A DNA stretch of 64,000 nucleotides from Streptomyces sp. NBC_01255 (GCF_036226445.1 NZ_CP108474.1:6200001-6264000), one strand, 5' to 3'; shown: positions 53,512-62,961, counted from the first letter of the stretch. Made by a program: numbers and translations. Notes: a model not told the origin generated them from the sequence alone.

Positions 53512-53530
53512 TTAACCGAGGCTTACCTCA
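53512..53530 (-). promoter_or_regulatory. DmdR/IdeR-like iron box upstream of efeO
   Basis: TTAACCGAGGCTTACCTCA agrees with the iron-box consensus (TTAGGTTAGSCTAACCTAA) at about 13 of 19 positions, the right half being stronger. It lies 67-85 nt before the efeO start, where DmdR with Fe(II) would repress. Confidence 0.6.
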
Positions 53531-53577
53531 GTCATACCCGCTCGTTCGGTGATTCGTATCTCAGCTCCGGCAGACCG

Positions 53578-53639
53578 GACACAGGCGAGTCACAGGCTCC
53601 TCATGGAGTCCTCATGCCAGGGTCAAGGACCAGTCAAGG
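53578..53639. promoter_or_regulatory. Array of six heptamers with 11-nt spacing
   Basis: Heptamers GACACAG, GTCACAG, CTCATGG, CTCATGC, GTCAAGG and GTCAAGG start at 53578, 53589, 53600, 53611, 53622 and 53633, that is at an exact 11-nt period. The first is the weakest match. Direct repeats of this period are bound by OmpR/PhoB-type response regulators and SARPs. The array lies 133-194 nt upstream of efeO and just beyond the 3' end of hmuV. Confidence 0.55.
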
Positions 53640-53662
53640 CGGGTGAATTGTCCGTTTGTGGG

Positions 53663-54523
53663 TCAGGAGTCCGTACGGACCGGTACGACGAGGGGGACCC
53701 CGGTCCGCGGGTGCGGGAAGACCTCCACCGGCTGCCGGTAGACCCGGCTCAGGACCTCCGCGTCGAGCACCTCGGACGGCGGGCCGTCCGCCTCGATCCG
53801 GCCGCCGTGCAGCACCGCGACCCGGTCCGCGTGGGCGGCGGCGAGCCCCAGGTCGTGCAGCACGACGACCACCGCGTCCCCGGCCGCGGCGCGCTCCCGG
53901 CAGACCCGGAGCACCAGCTCCTGGTGGCGCAGGTCGAGCGCGGCGGTCGGCTCGTCGAGCAGCAGGAGCCCGGTCCGCTGGGCCAGGACGCGGGCCAGGG
54001 CGACCCGGGCCCGCTCGCCGCCCGACAGCGCGGAGAACGGCCGCCCGGCGAAGGCCTCGACCTCGGTCGCGGCCATCGCGAGAGCGACGGCCGCCTCGTC
54101 CTCGTCCTCCCGCTCGGTCCCAACCCAGGGCGCCCTTCCCATCCGGACGACCTCGGCGACGGGGAAGGGGAAGGAGAGCGCGGCGGCCTGCGGCAGCACC
54201 GCCCGGCGCAGGGCGAGTTCACCGGCCGACCAGTCACCGGCGGGCCGCCCCCCGATCCGTATCTCCCCGTCGCTCGGGGCGAGATCGGCGGCGAGCGCGG
54301 CGAGCAGCGTCGACTTGCCGGCGCCGTTGGGTCCCACCAGGGCCAGGACCTCCCCGGCCCGCACCCCGATCCCGACGCCGTCGAGCACCGCCCGGCCGCC
54401 GAGCGAGACCCGCAGCCCGAGCGCCTCGGCGACGAGCTCGCCGCGCGCGGCGGGGGAGGGGAGGGCGCGCGTGCTCCGGCTCGGAAGCAGAGCCTTCCAG
54501 CGTACGGATGCCATGGACGTCAT
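53663..54523 (-). CDS. hmuV: Heme ABC transporter ATP-binding protein HmuV
   Basis: 286 aa. Walker A (GPNGAGKST), the ABC signature (LSGGERARVALARVL), Walker B (GLLLLDEPT) and the His switch (VLHDLGLAA) are all intact. It drives the HmuU permease. The ATG at 54523 overlaps the hmuU stop (ATGA); an in-frame ATG three codons later is possible. Confidence 0.92.
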   Translation of the reverse strand: MTSMASVRWKALLPSRSTRALPSPAARGELVAEALGLRVSLGGRAVLDGVGIGVRAGEVLALVGPNGAGKSTLLAALAADLAPSDGEIRIGGRPAGDWSAGELALRRAVLPQAAALSFPFPVAEVVRMGRAPWVGTEREDEDEAAVALAMAATEVEAFAGRPFSALSGGERARVALARVLAQRTGLLLLDEPTAALDLRHQELVLRVCRERAAAGDAVVVVLHDLGLAAAHADRVAVLHGGRIEADGPPSEVLDAEVLSRVYRQPVEVFPHPRTGVPLVVPVRTDS

Positions 54524-55641
54524 GCCCAACCACCTTGCCGACGACGGGTCCTGCGCAGCAGCCAGAAGAAGAAGGGGCTGCCGAGGAGGGCGGTGAGGAC
54601 GCCCAGGGGGAGTTCGGCCGGGGCCGCGACCGTCCGGGCCGCCAGATCGCCGGCCGCGAGGACGACCGCGCCGCCCAGCGCGCTGCCCGGCACCAGGAAC
54701 CGGTGACCGGGGCCGTTCGCCATCCGCAGCAGGTGCGGGACGAGCAGGCCGACGAACGTGATGATCCCGGCGACCGCGACCGCCGCCGCGGTGAGCAGCG
54801 CCACCACCAGGATCAGCGCGATCCGCAGCCGCTCCACGTCCACGCCCAGGTGCCGGGCGGGCCGTTCGCCGAGTGCGAGCAGGTCGAGCCGGCGGGAGTG
54901 GAAGGGGGCGACGGCCAGGCCGAGGAGCGCGCAGGGCAGCACGGCGAGGACCTTGGGCCAGGTGGCCTGGGCGAGCGAGCCGAGCTGCCAGAAGGTGATC
55001 TGGGTGATCTGCGCGTTGTCGGCGAAGAAGATGAAGAGGCCGATCAGCGCGCCCGCGAAGGCGTTCACCGCGATGCCGGTGAGGATCAGGGTCACCACCT
55101 CCGTACGGCCGCCCGAGCGGGACATCGCGTACACGAGGAACACGGTCGCCAGGCCGGCGACGAACGCGCAGACGGTCACCGTCCAGTTCCCGAGGAAGGT
55201 CAGTCCGAGCGCGATCGCGCCGACCGCGCCGACGGCCGCGCCCGCCGAGATGCCGATGACGCCCGGCTCGGCGAGGGGGTTGCCGAACACGCCCTGCATG
55301 AGGGCGCCCGCGCAGCCGAGCGAGGCGCCGACGAGGACGGCGAGGACGACCCGGGGGAGCCGGATGTTCCACAGGACGCTCTCGGCCGTGCGGTCGAGCG
55401 CGTGCCCGCCGAGCCCGATCCGGTGCTGGACGGAGGCGAGGACGTCGCCGAGCGGGATCTCGTACGCCCCGATCCCCGCGGAGAGGAGGGAGAGGAGGAG
55501 CAGGACGGCGAGGAGGGAGCCGGTGAGGACGGCGGACCGGCCGCGCCGCGGACGCGGGCCCGCCGCGGGAACCTCCTTCTCCGCCTTCTCCGTCCTGTCG
55601 GTCTTCTCCGTGTGCGGCGGGGAATCCTGGAGCGCCGTCAC
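54520..55641 (-). CDS. hmuU: Heme ABC transporter permease HmuU (FecCD family)
   Basis: 373 aa. A charged cytoplasmic N-terminus (about 1-35) precedes 8-10 hydrophobic segments typical of FecCD/BtuC permeases; RLPRVVLAVLVGASLGCAGALMQG and NPLAEPGVIGISAGA are family motifs. It forms the heme channel with HmuT and HmuV. Its start overlaps the hmuT stop by 4 bp. Confidence 0.92.
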   Translation of the reverse strand: MTALQDSPPHTEKTDRTEKAEKEVPAAGPRPRRGRSAVLTGSLLAVLLLLSLLSAGIGAYEIPLGDVLASVQHRIGLGGHALDRTAESVLWNIRLPRVVLAVLVGASLGCAGALMQGVFGNPLAEPGVIGISAGAAVGAVGAIALGLTFLGNWTVTVCAFVAGLATVFLVYAMSRSGGRTEVVTLILTGIAVNAFAGALIGLFIFFADNAQITQITFWQLGSLAQATWPKVLAVLPCALLGLAVAPFHSRRLDLLALGERPARHLGVDVERLRIALILVVALLTAAAVAVAGIITFVGLLVPHLLRMANGPGHRFLVPGSALGGAVVLAAGDLAARTVAAPAELPLGVLTALLGSPFFFWLLRRTRRRQGGWA

Positions 55642-56654
55642 TTCTCCTCCCCGTACAACTGGCCGACGAGGGACTTCAGGACCTGGTCGGTGCGCGGGCC
55701 GTAGTTGAGGAGCACGCCGTCGTCGACGGTGACGACCCGCTTGGCGGCGCCGGCCGGGGTCTGCGCGACGCCCGGGATCTTCACCAGGCCGTCGATCCCG
55801 CCGACCGAGGCGAGCCCCTTGCTCATGACGAGGATCGCGTCGGGCGCGGCCTGCGCCAGGGCCTCGCTGGTGATGGGGGTGAAGTCCTTCTTCAGCCCGG
55901 ACTCCTTGCCCGCGTCGACCGCGCCGGCCGCTTCGAGCAGGGAGCTCGCGCCGGACTCGGCGCCGCCGAGCAGATAGACGGCGGCCGAGCCGCGGACGTA
56001 GAGGAAGGCCACCCGCGGCTTCTCCTCGCGGGCCGGGATCCCCTTCCGGACGGCGTCGATCCGCTCCTGGGTGCGCTCCTTGAGCGCGGTGCCGGAGTCG
56101 CGTACGCCGAGGGCGGCGGCGACCGCGGCGATGCGGGTGCCGACGTCCGCGAGGTCCTTGGCGGGCTTCACGACGACGAGGGGGATGCCCGCGTCCCGGA
56201 TCTGGGCGACGGCCTCGGCCGGTCCGGTGGTGGACTCGGCGAGGACGACGGTCGGCCGTAGCGAGAGCACGCTCTCGGCGGAGACGTCATGGGCGCGGGT
56301 CACCACCGGGAGCTTCGCGGCCTGTTCGAAGGTGGCGGTGATGTCGCGGGCGACGACCTTCCCGCCGAGACCGAGGGTGAAGACGATCTCGTTGAGGGAA
56401 CCGCTGAGCGGCACGATCCGCTCGGTGGAGGCGACGGTGACGGTGCGCCCGTCCGCCGAGGGGACGGTGACGGGCAGTCGGGGCCCGGCCGGGTCGGCGA
56501 GCGGCTCGACCCGGTCGGGAGCTGTGGCGGCCTTGGTGGAGGCCGGGGCGCCCGTACCGGCGCTTCCGTCGCCGCTTCCGTCACCGCAGCCGGTCGCCGC
56601 GAGGGCGAGGGCGAGCACTGCTGTCAGCGCTCCCGCGAGGCGAGTTCTGCGCAC
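55638..56654 (-). CDS. hmuT: Heme ABC transporter substrate-binding lipoprotein HmuT
   Basis: 338 aa. The signal peptide ends with the lipobox ALAATGC (Cys near 23). The mature protein is a type III binding protein with two lobes joined by a long helix. TERIVPLSGSLNEIVFTLGLGGKVVARD marks the family. It receives heme, probably from the HtaA proteins next door, and passes it to HmuU. Divergent from the first htaA gene across an iron-box region. Confidence 0.92.
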   Translation of the reverse strand: MRRTRLAGALTAVLALALAATGCGDGSGDGSAGTGAPASTKAATAPDRVEPLADPAGPRLPVTVPSADGRTVTVASTERIVPLSGSLNEIVFTLGLGGKVVARDITATFEQAAKLPVVTRAHDVSAESVLSLRPTVVLAESTTGPAEAVAQIRDAGIPLVVVKPAKDLADVGTRIAAVAAALGVRDSGTALKERTQERIDAVRKGIPAREEKPRVAFLYVRGSAAVYLLGGAESGASSLLEAAGAVDAGKESGLKKDFTPITSEALAQAAPDAILVMSKGLASVGGIDGLVKIPGVAQTPAGAAKRVVTVDDGVLLNYGPRTDQVLKSLVGQLYGEEK

Positions 56655-56745
56655 CGGACACCGTCCTGTCAGTCGTTCTGTGGCGTTCTGTTGCGTTCTG
56701 CCGTGCTCTCGGGGCGGAGGGGTTCCGGCCGAGGCTCGATATAGC

Positions 56746-56764
56746 TTAGGTTAGCCTTACCTCA
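56746..56764. promoter_or_regulatory. DmdR/IdeR iron box in the hmuT-htaA divergent region
   Basis: TTAGGTTAGCCTTACCTCA matches the iron-box consensus at about 17 of 19 positions. It lies 25 nt before the first htaA start and 92 nt before hmuT, and overlaps a TAGCTT/TATAGC -10-like stretch. One site could repress both directions when iron is plentiful. Confidence 0.85.
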
Positions 56765-56788
56765 CTTGCTAGCCCTCGGAGGGGTTCC

Positions 56789-58243
56789 ATGCTGCTGTCC
56801 AGACCCGCCCGCGCGCTCGCCGTGAGCCTCTTCACGGCCCTGCTCGCCGCCCTGATCCCGGCCTCCGCCGCCCACGCGGAGAGCCGCACGGTGCAGGGCG
56901 GACGACTCGACTGGGCCATCAAGTCCTCCTTCCAGGGCTACGTCACCGGGCCCATCGCGCACGGCAGTTGGGGACTCACCGGCGGCGCCGCCACGGTCGG
57001 CGGCAGCCAGTTCCGCTTCCACTCCGCGCAGGGCTCGTACGACCCCGGGACCGGCGCCTTCGAGGCGGCCTTCGCCGGCGGCGTCCACTTCACGGGCCAC
57101 CGGAAGACGGACGGCACGAACGAGCTGGACCTCACCATCAGCCGCCCCCGCGTCGTCATTCAGGGCGGCCGCGGCACCCTCTACGCCGACATGGCGAGCA
57201 AGGCCAAGGGCAGCGGCCGCATGAGCGTCACGGCCCAGGTGCCGCTGGCCGACCTGAACCTCGGCGGCATCGACATGCGCGGCGGCGGCAGCCCCGTCGC
57301 CCTCGACGGCGTGCCCGCCACGCTCACCACGCAGGGCGCGGCGGCCTTCGCCGGCTACTACCCGGCCGGTACACAGCTCGACCCCGTCAGCCTCACCGTC
57401 GACGTCCGGGCCCCGAAGCAGGCCACGCCGAGCACGGCGCCGACCACCGCTCCGCCGGCCGCCGAGCCGACTGCCAAGCCCTCCACGAGCCCGTCGTCCA
57501 CGGCGACTTCCCCCAGCGCACCTGCGAGCACCAGCACCATCAGGACCGCCGCGGTCGACTGGGGCGTCCGCCGCACCTTCCGCGAGTACGTCACCGGTGC
57601 CATCGCCCAGGGCAAGTGGACCCTCGCCGACGGAGCCCAGGACGGCGGTGCGCTCTTCCGCTTCCCGAGCGGCAAGGGCACGTACGACGCGAAGAAGCAG
57701 ACCCTCGACGCGGCCTTCGCGGGCAGCGTCCGCTTCACCGGCGCCCACCTCGACCTCACGCTCGCCAAGGTCACCGCGAAGGTGACCGGCGGCAAGGGCA
57801 CGCTGGCCGCCGACGTCACCAGCGCCGGGACCACCACGAAGGCCGTCCCCCTGGTCACCTTCACCGCCCCGGACTTCACCCCGGAGAACGGCCTCGCCGC
57901 CGTCACCGAGGCCCCCGCCACCCTCACCGAGGGCGGCGCCAAGGCCTTTGGCGGTATGTACAAGGCGGGGACCGCGATGGACCCCGTGTCGCTCGCCGTC
58001 ACGGTCGACGCCACGGCGAAGCTGCCCGCGCTCCCGGACCTCGGCAGTGGGGTCACGTCCTCCTCCGCCCCGACGCAAGGGCCGGTCCCGTCCGCCTCGT
58101 CCGTCCCCTCCCCGGCAGCGGCCTCGACGGCCTCCACCGGCACGTACGTCGCGATCGGCGCGGGCGTGTTCCTCGCCGCCGCGCTCGCGGTCTTCGTCGC
58201 CGTACGCCGTCGCCGTCCCGGCACCGACACCTCCACGGACTGA
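56789..58243 (+). CDS. HtaA-domain heme-binding surface protein (copy 1)
   Basis: 484 aa. A Sec signal (about 1-31), two HtaA domains (about 36-210 and 245-410; each opens with a DWxxxxxFxxYVTG pattern), a Ser/Thr/Pro/Ala linker and a C-terminal TM helix (YVAIGAGVFLAAALAVFVAV) followed by RRRR. No LAxTG sits before the TM, so the protein is likely membrane-anchored only. HtaA domains bind heme at the surface and hand it to HmuT. GGAGGGG precedes the ATG; the iron box is just upstream. Confidence 0.9.
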   Translation: MLLSRPARALAVSLFTALLAALIPASAAHAESRTVQGGRLDWAIKSSFQGYVTGPIAHGSWGLTGGAATVGGSQFRFHSAQGSYDPGTGAFEAAFAGGVHFTGHRKTDGTNELDLTISRPRVVIQGGRGTLYADMASKAKGSGRMSVTAQVPLADLNLGGIDMRGGGSPVALDGVPATLTTQGAAAFAGYYPAGTQLDPVSLTVDVRAPKQATPSTAPTTAPPAAEPTAKPSTSPSSTATSPSAPASTSTIRTAAVDWGVRRTFREYVTGAIAQGKWTLADGAQDGGALFRFPSGKGTYDAKKQTLDAAFAGSVRFTGAHLDLTLAKVTAKVTGGKGTLAADVTSAGTTTKAVPLVTFTAPDFTPENGLAAVTEAPATLTEGGAKAFGGMYKAGTAMDPVSLAVTVDATAKLPALPDLGSGVTSSSAPTQGPVPSASSVPSPAAASTASTGTYVAIGAGVFLAAALAVFVAVRRRRPGTDTSTD

Positions 58244-58310
58244 CCCCCACGCCCCGCCCCGCGCGCACCCCCCTGCGCCGCCCCCGCGCACCACCTAGGA
58301 GACCCCCGAC

Positions 58311-59993
58311 ATGGCCACCCCCTTGCGCCGATCCGTCACCCTGGCCGCCGCCACGGCCGCCGCCCTCGGCACGGGCGCCGTCGCCCTCGCGCTGCCCGCC
58401 TCGGCGGCCGACGCCCCGCCGCCCCCGATGACGCTGAGCGACGGCACCCTGGACTGGGGCATCAAGCAGTCCTTCCGCTCGTACCTCGCGCAGCCCTTCG
58501 CGCACGGGAAGACCACGGTCGAGGGAGGCGCCAAGCAGGCCGCGAACAACGGCGTCTTCACCTTCGGCGAAGGCACCGGCACCTACGACACGGTCACCCA
58601 CGGCACCGCCAACTCCTTCAAGGGCGGCGTCCGCTTCGAGGCCCACTCGGGCGCGCTCGACATCCGGATCTCGGACGTCAAGCTGACGACGAAGGGCACG
58701 GCGGCGCCGACCGGCGAGATCACCGCGGACGTCGTCACCAAGGAGAAGGACGGCAGCGTCAGCACCCGCGACGACGTCTCCTTCGCCGCGCTCGACATGA
58801 CCGGCGTCCGGCCTGCCCAGGGCGCCGGCGGCGCCATGGTGTTCAAGGACATACCGGCGAAGCTGACGAAGGGCGGCGCGGAGGCCTTCGCGGGCTTCTA
58901 CAAGGAGGGCGACCAGCTCGACGCGGCCACGCTCACCGTGAAGGCGGGCGCCCGTCCGACGACCCCGCCGCCGACCACCGAGCCCCCGACCACGCTGCCC
59001 CCGACCACCGAGCCCCCGACGACCCCGCCCGTCACACCGACGACGACGGCTCCGACGTCCCCCGCGCCCACCACCACCGCCCCGACGTCCCCGGCCCCCA
59101 CCACGACGGCCCCGACGTCCCCGGCCCCGACGACCACCGCCCCCACCACCGCGCCCGCGACGCAGCCGCCGACCGACCCCGCCGGCGTCGTCGACGGCAG
59201 GCTGACCTGGGGCGTCAAGCAGAGCTGGCAGCGGTACGTCGGCGAGATGTGCGGCGGCTCCGTCACCGCCTCCGGCGGCGCCGTGAAGCGGGGCTCCGCC
59301 TACGACTTCGGCTTCGTCAAGGCCGACCTCGACGCCGACGCCCGCAAGGCCGAGGCCGCGTTCTCCGGCAAGCTCGCCTTCGTCTGCAACGCGCACGGCA
59401 TCGAATGGACCGTCGCCGACCTGAAGGTCAAGGCGACCGGCACCACCGGCACCCTCACCGCCGACGTCACCAGCGCCACCGGCACGAAGAACGACGTGGC
59501 GCTGGTCGACCTGGACCTGTCCAAGGCCGACTGGACCGTGACCAAGGGGCTCGTCACCCTCGCCGACATCCCGGCGAAGCTCACCGCGGCGGGCTCCGCC
59601 ACGTTCAGCGCCCCGGGCGGCCAGGGCGGCTACCCGGCGGGCACCGAGATGGACCCGGTGACCGTGACCCTCGCGGCCGACAAGGACGCCTCGCTGCCCT
59701 CGACCACCGGCGGCTCCTCCACGACGGGCGGCTCCGGCACCACCGGCACCACCGGCGGTTCGGGTTCGGCCGGCGGCTCGTCCACCACGGGCGGCGGCGG
59801 GACCGTCGGCGGTTCCGGCACCGTCGGCGGCGCGGGCACCGTCGGAGGCTCGTCCACGACGGGCGGCTCCGGCGCCCTCGCCGCCACCGGCTCGGGCACC
59901 CCGACCGGCCTCCTCCTCGCCGCCTCCGGCCTGATCGCCGGCGCGGGCGCGGCCGTCGTCATCGCCGTCCGCCGCCGCGCGATGGAGTCCTGA
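58311..59993 (+). CDS. HtaA-domain heme-binding protein (copy 2) with LAxTG sortase signal
   Basis: 560 aa. A signal peptide (about 1-30) is followed by one HtaA domain (about 40-220), a Thr/Pro linker with 10-aa repeats, and a second HtaA domain (about 300-455). After a Gly/Ser/Thr-rich stalk comes LAATG, a TM helix and RRR, the layout recognised by class E sortases in Streptomyces, so the protein should be linked to the cell wall. AGGAGA precedes the ATG, 67 bp after copy 1, so the two form an operon. Confidence 0.9.
   Translation: MATPLRRSVTLAAATAAALGTGAVALALPASAADAPPPPMTLSDGTLDWGIKQSFRSYLAQPFAHGKTTVEGGAKQAANNGVFTFGEGTGTYDTVTHGTANSFKGGVRFEAHSGALDIRISDVKLTTKGTAAPTGEITADVVTKEKDGSVSTRDDVSFAALDMTGVRPAQGAGGAMVFKDIPAKLTKGGAEAFAGFYKEGDQLDAATLTVKAGARPTTPPPTTEPPTTLPPTTEPPTTPPVTPTTTAPTSPAPTTTAPTSPAPTTTAPTSPAPTTTAPTTAPATQPPTDPAGVVDGRLTWGVKQSWQRYVGEMCGGSVTASGGAVKRGSAYDFGFVKADLDADARKAEAAFSGKLAFVCNAHGIEWTVADLKVKATGTTGTLTADVTSATGTKNDVALVDLDLSKADWTVTKGLVTLADIPAKLTAAGSATFSAPGGQGGYPAGTEMDPVTVTLAADKDASLPSTTGGSSTTGGSGTTGTTGGSGSAGGSSTTGGGGTVGGSGTVGGAGTVGGSSTTGGSGALAATGSGTPTGLLLAASGLIAGAGAAVVIAVRRRAMES
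59043..59132 (+). repeat. 30-bp tandem repeat in htaA copy 2
   Basis: Three 30-bp units (59043-59072, 59073-59102, 59103-59132) encode TTAPTSPAPT-type decapeptides of the linker between the two HtaA domains. Confidence 0.85.
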
Positions 59994-60024
59994 CCGACAC
60001 CCCCTCTACCGCCACCCCCCAACA

Positions 60025-60061
60025 GGCAGGGCCGCACCTGATCATCGGGTGCGGCCCTGCC
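60025..60061. terminator. Strong bidirectional terminator hairpin
   Basis: A perfect 14-bp stem (GGCAGGGCCGCACC at 60025-60038, complement at 60048-60061) with a 9-nt loop lies between the convergent htaA copy 2 and FG-GAP-protein genes. Confidence 0.88.
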
Positions 60062-60077
60062 GTCCGTCAGGCCCTGG

Positions 60078-62168
60078 CTAGCGGGCGCCCCAGCCCAGAT
60101 CGACCGGGCTGCTGGCGCCCAGGCCGTCGACGCGGCCCGGGTAGAGCCGGGCCGTGCCGTCCTCCCAGACGGCGAGGACGTCCGGCAGTCCGTCTCCGGT
60201 CAGGTCGCCGACACCGGCCATGGTCCGCACGATGCCCCAGCCGGTCGACACCTCCTTGCGAGCGCCGAGCCCCCCGGACGTGTTGCCCGGGTACAGCCAC
60301 AGCTTTCCGCCGTCGTCCACCGCGAGGACGTCCGGCCGGGCGTCGCCGGTCAGATCGCCCGCGCCCGTCACCAGGCGCATGGTGTTCCAGCTCGTCCCGA
60401 TCCTGTGACTCGTACCGAGACCGCCCGGCCGGCCCTCATAGAGGTAGGCGTCACCGTTCGCCCAGATCGCCATGAGATCCGGGTGCGCGTCGCCGGTCAT
60501 GTTGCCGACCCCCGTCATCCGCGTCACGACGCCCCAGCCGGTGGCCGAGACCGACGTACGGCTGCCGAGACCGTCGGCGGCGCCCGGGTAGAGCCACAGG
60601 GCCCCGCCGTCGTCCACGGCGAGGACGTCCGGCCGGGGGCCGGTGTCGAGGTTGCCGACACCGGCCACGAGGCGCATGGAGTCCCAGCTGGTGCCGATGG
60701 ACGAGCGGGCGGCCACACCCCCCGCGGCCCCGGGATACAGGACGAGGTTGCCGCTGCCGATGCCCGCGCCCGCCGAAGCCTTCGGCCGGATCGCGATCAC
60801 GTCCGGCAGGGCGGAGCCGGTCAGGCTCCCGCCGAGGCCGGTGAGGGAGCGCACCGGCAGTTCGGGCCTGGGCCATCGGATGTGGAAGACGGTCAGGTTC
60901 CCCGGGGCCTCGTTGACGGTCCACAGCTCGTCGGTCGCGGGCCAGTACGAGACGTTCTCGTTGTTGACGCCGGTACGGGTCCACAGCCGCACGGGCTCAC
61001 CGGGCCAGGCGTGGTACAGGCAGCTGGGGATGTTCGCCCCACCCTCGACGAACTCGGGGCACGGCGCGGAGACGACGAACCGGCCCCGGTTCATCGCGAT
61101 GCCCTGCGCCCCACTGACGGTGGAGGTGTAGGCGTCGGACGGTCGGGCCCTCTCGACCTCGACCACGGGGTCCTGGCCGGTCTGCTCCTTCACCGTCCGG
61201 GGCAGTCCCGTGGCGTCCAGCGGCCAGCGCAGGATCACCCCCGGGTCCAGGAACCGCTGCTGCTGCTTTTCCTGCACCCCGTTCAACTCGACGGTGACGA
61301 GGGCCGGCTCGGGGCCGCTCAGGTCGAGCGAGGCGCCGGTGAAGCACGGCGGCGCGGGGGTGGCCGCGTAGGTGCCGCAACTGCCGGGCGTGTAGTCCGC
61401 GTACCGGAACTCGTCGAGCTGCGGCAGCGCGTACTCGTACCCCGGGGTGTAGTACGTGCCGTTCGAGACGCCGAAGGCGGTGCCGCCCGCGTTGGTGTCC
61501 CAGAACCGGGTGAGGTCGAAGAGCGCCATGCCGGCGCCGGTGGAGACGTACAGACGGTTCTTGTACCAGGTCACCGAGTGGGCGTGGCCGGTCAGCGCGG
61601 TGTAGCCCGTGGCGGTCGGCTTCACGAGTGCGACATGCCGGTACGTGACCTGCGCGGGATCGGTCACGTCCGCGAAGGTGACCCGGATCGCCCCTCCGGC
61701 CGCCTTCGGGTACCAACTGGTGACCACGATCCGCCGCTGGCCCACGAGCGCGGCGTTCTCCGGTGCCTCGCCGGAGCCCGTGAGGCCCTGGGCGACATGG
61801 GTGTACCCCGTGGCCACGTCGTCGGCCGCGTCCCAGCAGAAGCCCTGTGCGCCCGCCGCGTTGGTCGCGTGGCACAGGGGGCGTCCGGTCCGGTTCAGAC
61901 CGTTCAGCACGGTGCCGATGCCGACCTTCGGCACCCCGCTCGTGCCGTTCTCGACCGCGGCCGCGTCCCGCGCGTAGTGCGTCGTCCCGTCCGTCTCCGT
62001 CAGACGCGCCGACCAGCGTGCGTCGACCGGCCGGTTCACGATCGTCGCGGCGACGACCTCGCCGTTCGGTACGGTCGCCGCCGCTGCCTGCTGCGGCACC
62101 AGACCGACGAGCAACAACCCCGCCGCCAGCACTCCCGTGACGTGACCGCCACGACCCCACCTGGGCAT
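60078..62168 (-). CDS. Secreted protein with C-terminal FG-GAP/VCBS repeats
   Basis: 696 aa. A Sec signal peptide ends near AAA in residues 28-33. The N-terminal part (about 35-450) looks like a beta-propeller-like secreted domain without a recognisable catalytic motif; it has several Cys. The C-terminal third holds at least four repeats of about 50 aa with GVGNMTGDAHPDLMAI / GDLTGDARPDVLAV-type calcium-binding motifs (DxxGDxxPD). Function unknown, extracellular. Confidence 0.8.
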   Translation of the reverse strand: MPRWGRGGHVTGVLAAGLLLVGLVPQQAAAATVPNGEVVAATIVNRPVDARWSARLTETDGTTHYARDAAAVENGTSGVPKVGIGTVLNGLNRTGRPLCHATNAAGAQGFCWDAADDVATGYTHVAQGLTGSGEAPENAALVGQRRIVVTSWYPKAAGGAIRVTFADVTDPAQVTYRHVALVKPTATGYTALTGHAHSVTWYKNRLYVSTGAGMALFDLTRFWDTNAGGTAFGVSNGTYYTPGYEYALPQLDEFRYADYTPGSCGTYAATPAPPCFTGASLDLSGPEPALVTVELNGVQEKQQQRFLDPGVILRWPLDATGLPRTVKEQTGQDPVVEVERARPSDAYTSTVSGAQGIAMNRGRFVVSAPCPEFVEGGANIPSCLYHAWPGEPVRLWTRTGVNNENVSYWPATDELWTVNEAPGNLTVFHIRWPRPELPVRSLTGLGGSLTGSALPDVIAIRPKASAGAGIGSGNLVLYPGAAGGVAARSSIGTSWDSMRLVAGVGNLDTGPRPDVLAVDDGGALWLYPGAADGLGSRTSVSATGWGVVTRMTGVGNMTGDAHPDLMAIWANGDAYLYEGRPGGLGTSHRIGTSWNTMRLVTGAGDLTGDARPDVLAVDDGGKLWLYPGNTSGGLGARKEVSTGWGIVRTMAGVGDLTGDGLPDVLAVWEDGTARLYPGRVDGLGASSPVDLGWGAR

Positions 62169-62251
62169 GACAAAGCCCCCCTCCGTGGTGCTCCCCGACG
62201 GAACACGCGCGGTCGGCACACTAACCCGGCTTCGGATGCTTGAATTCCGCC

Positions 62252-62920
62252 ATGAACACGACCGCCACTGACATCGACGTCCTCCGGGTCTTCTGTGCGG
62301 GCGACGGCCGCCACGGCAACGCCCTCGGAGTCGTACGGGACCCCCGTCACCACCCCGACGAGGCCTCCCGGCAGGCGCTCGCCAAGGAGCTCGGCTTCAG
62401 CGAGACGGTGTTCGTGGACGACCCCGAGCGCGGTCACGTCGACATCTACACCCCCGGCCTGCGGCTGCCGTTCGCCGGACACCCCCTCGTCGGGACCGCC
62501 TGGCTGCTCGACCTGGAGGTCGTCCACCCGCCCGCCGGAGAGGTATGGGTGCGCGGCGACGGGGAGTTCACCTGGATAGAGGCGCGCGCCGAGTGGGCGC
62601 CGCCGCGGACCCTGCGCCGGTACGGCTCCGCCGCCGAGGTGGACGCCCTGGAGGTGCCCGAGCCCGGCGAGTGGATCTACGCCTGGGCCTGGCAGGAGGA
62701 GGCCGCGGGCCGGGTCAGGGCGCGGGCGTTCCCCGGGCGCGGCGACGGCATCGACGAGGACGAGGCGACCGGCGCGGCGGCGCTGCTCCTGACGGCGCAG
62801 CTGGGACGGGCCCTGAACATCACGCAGGGCCGGGGGTCGCAGCTGCTCACTGCCCCCGGCCCTGACGGCATCGTGGAGTTGGGCGGACGCGTCCGCCTGG
62901 AGGGGACCCTCACGCGCTGA
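62252..62920 (+). CDS. PhzF-family isomerase-like protein
   Basis: 222 aa, about 50-60 residues shorter than typical PhzF proteins. The catalytic Glu region GFSETVFV is present (about residues 48-55), as are the phosphate-loop motif FAGHPLVGTAW and DEATGAAALLL. The middle strands between the two halves are shortened. The start is ATG at 62252; a TTG at 62240 is possible. Substrate unknown. Confidence 0.8.
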   Translation: MNTTATDIDVLRVFCAGDGRHGNALGVVRDPRHHPDEASRQALAKELGFSETVFVDDPERGHVDIYTPGLRLPFAGHPLVGTAWLLDLEVVHPPAGEVWVRGDGEFTWIEARAEWAPPRTLRRYGSAAEVDALEVPEPGEWIYAWAWQEEAAGRVRARAFPGRGDGIDEDEATGAAALLLTAQLGRALNITQGRGSQLLTAPGPDGIVELGGRVRLEGTLTR

Positions 62921-62961
62921 TCGCTCACGCGCGAAGGTCCCGAAGGCCTGAGACCTGATGC

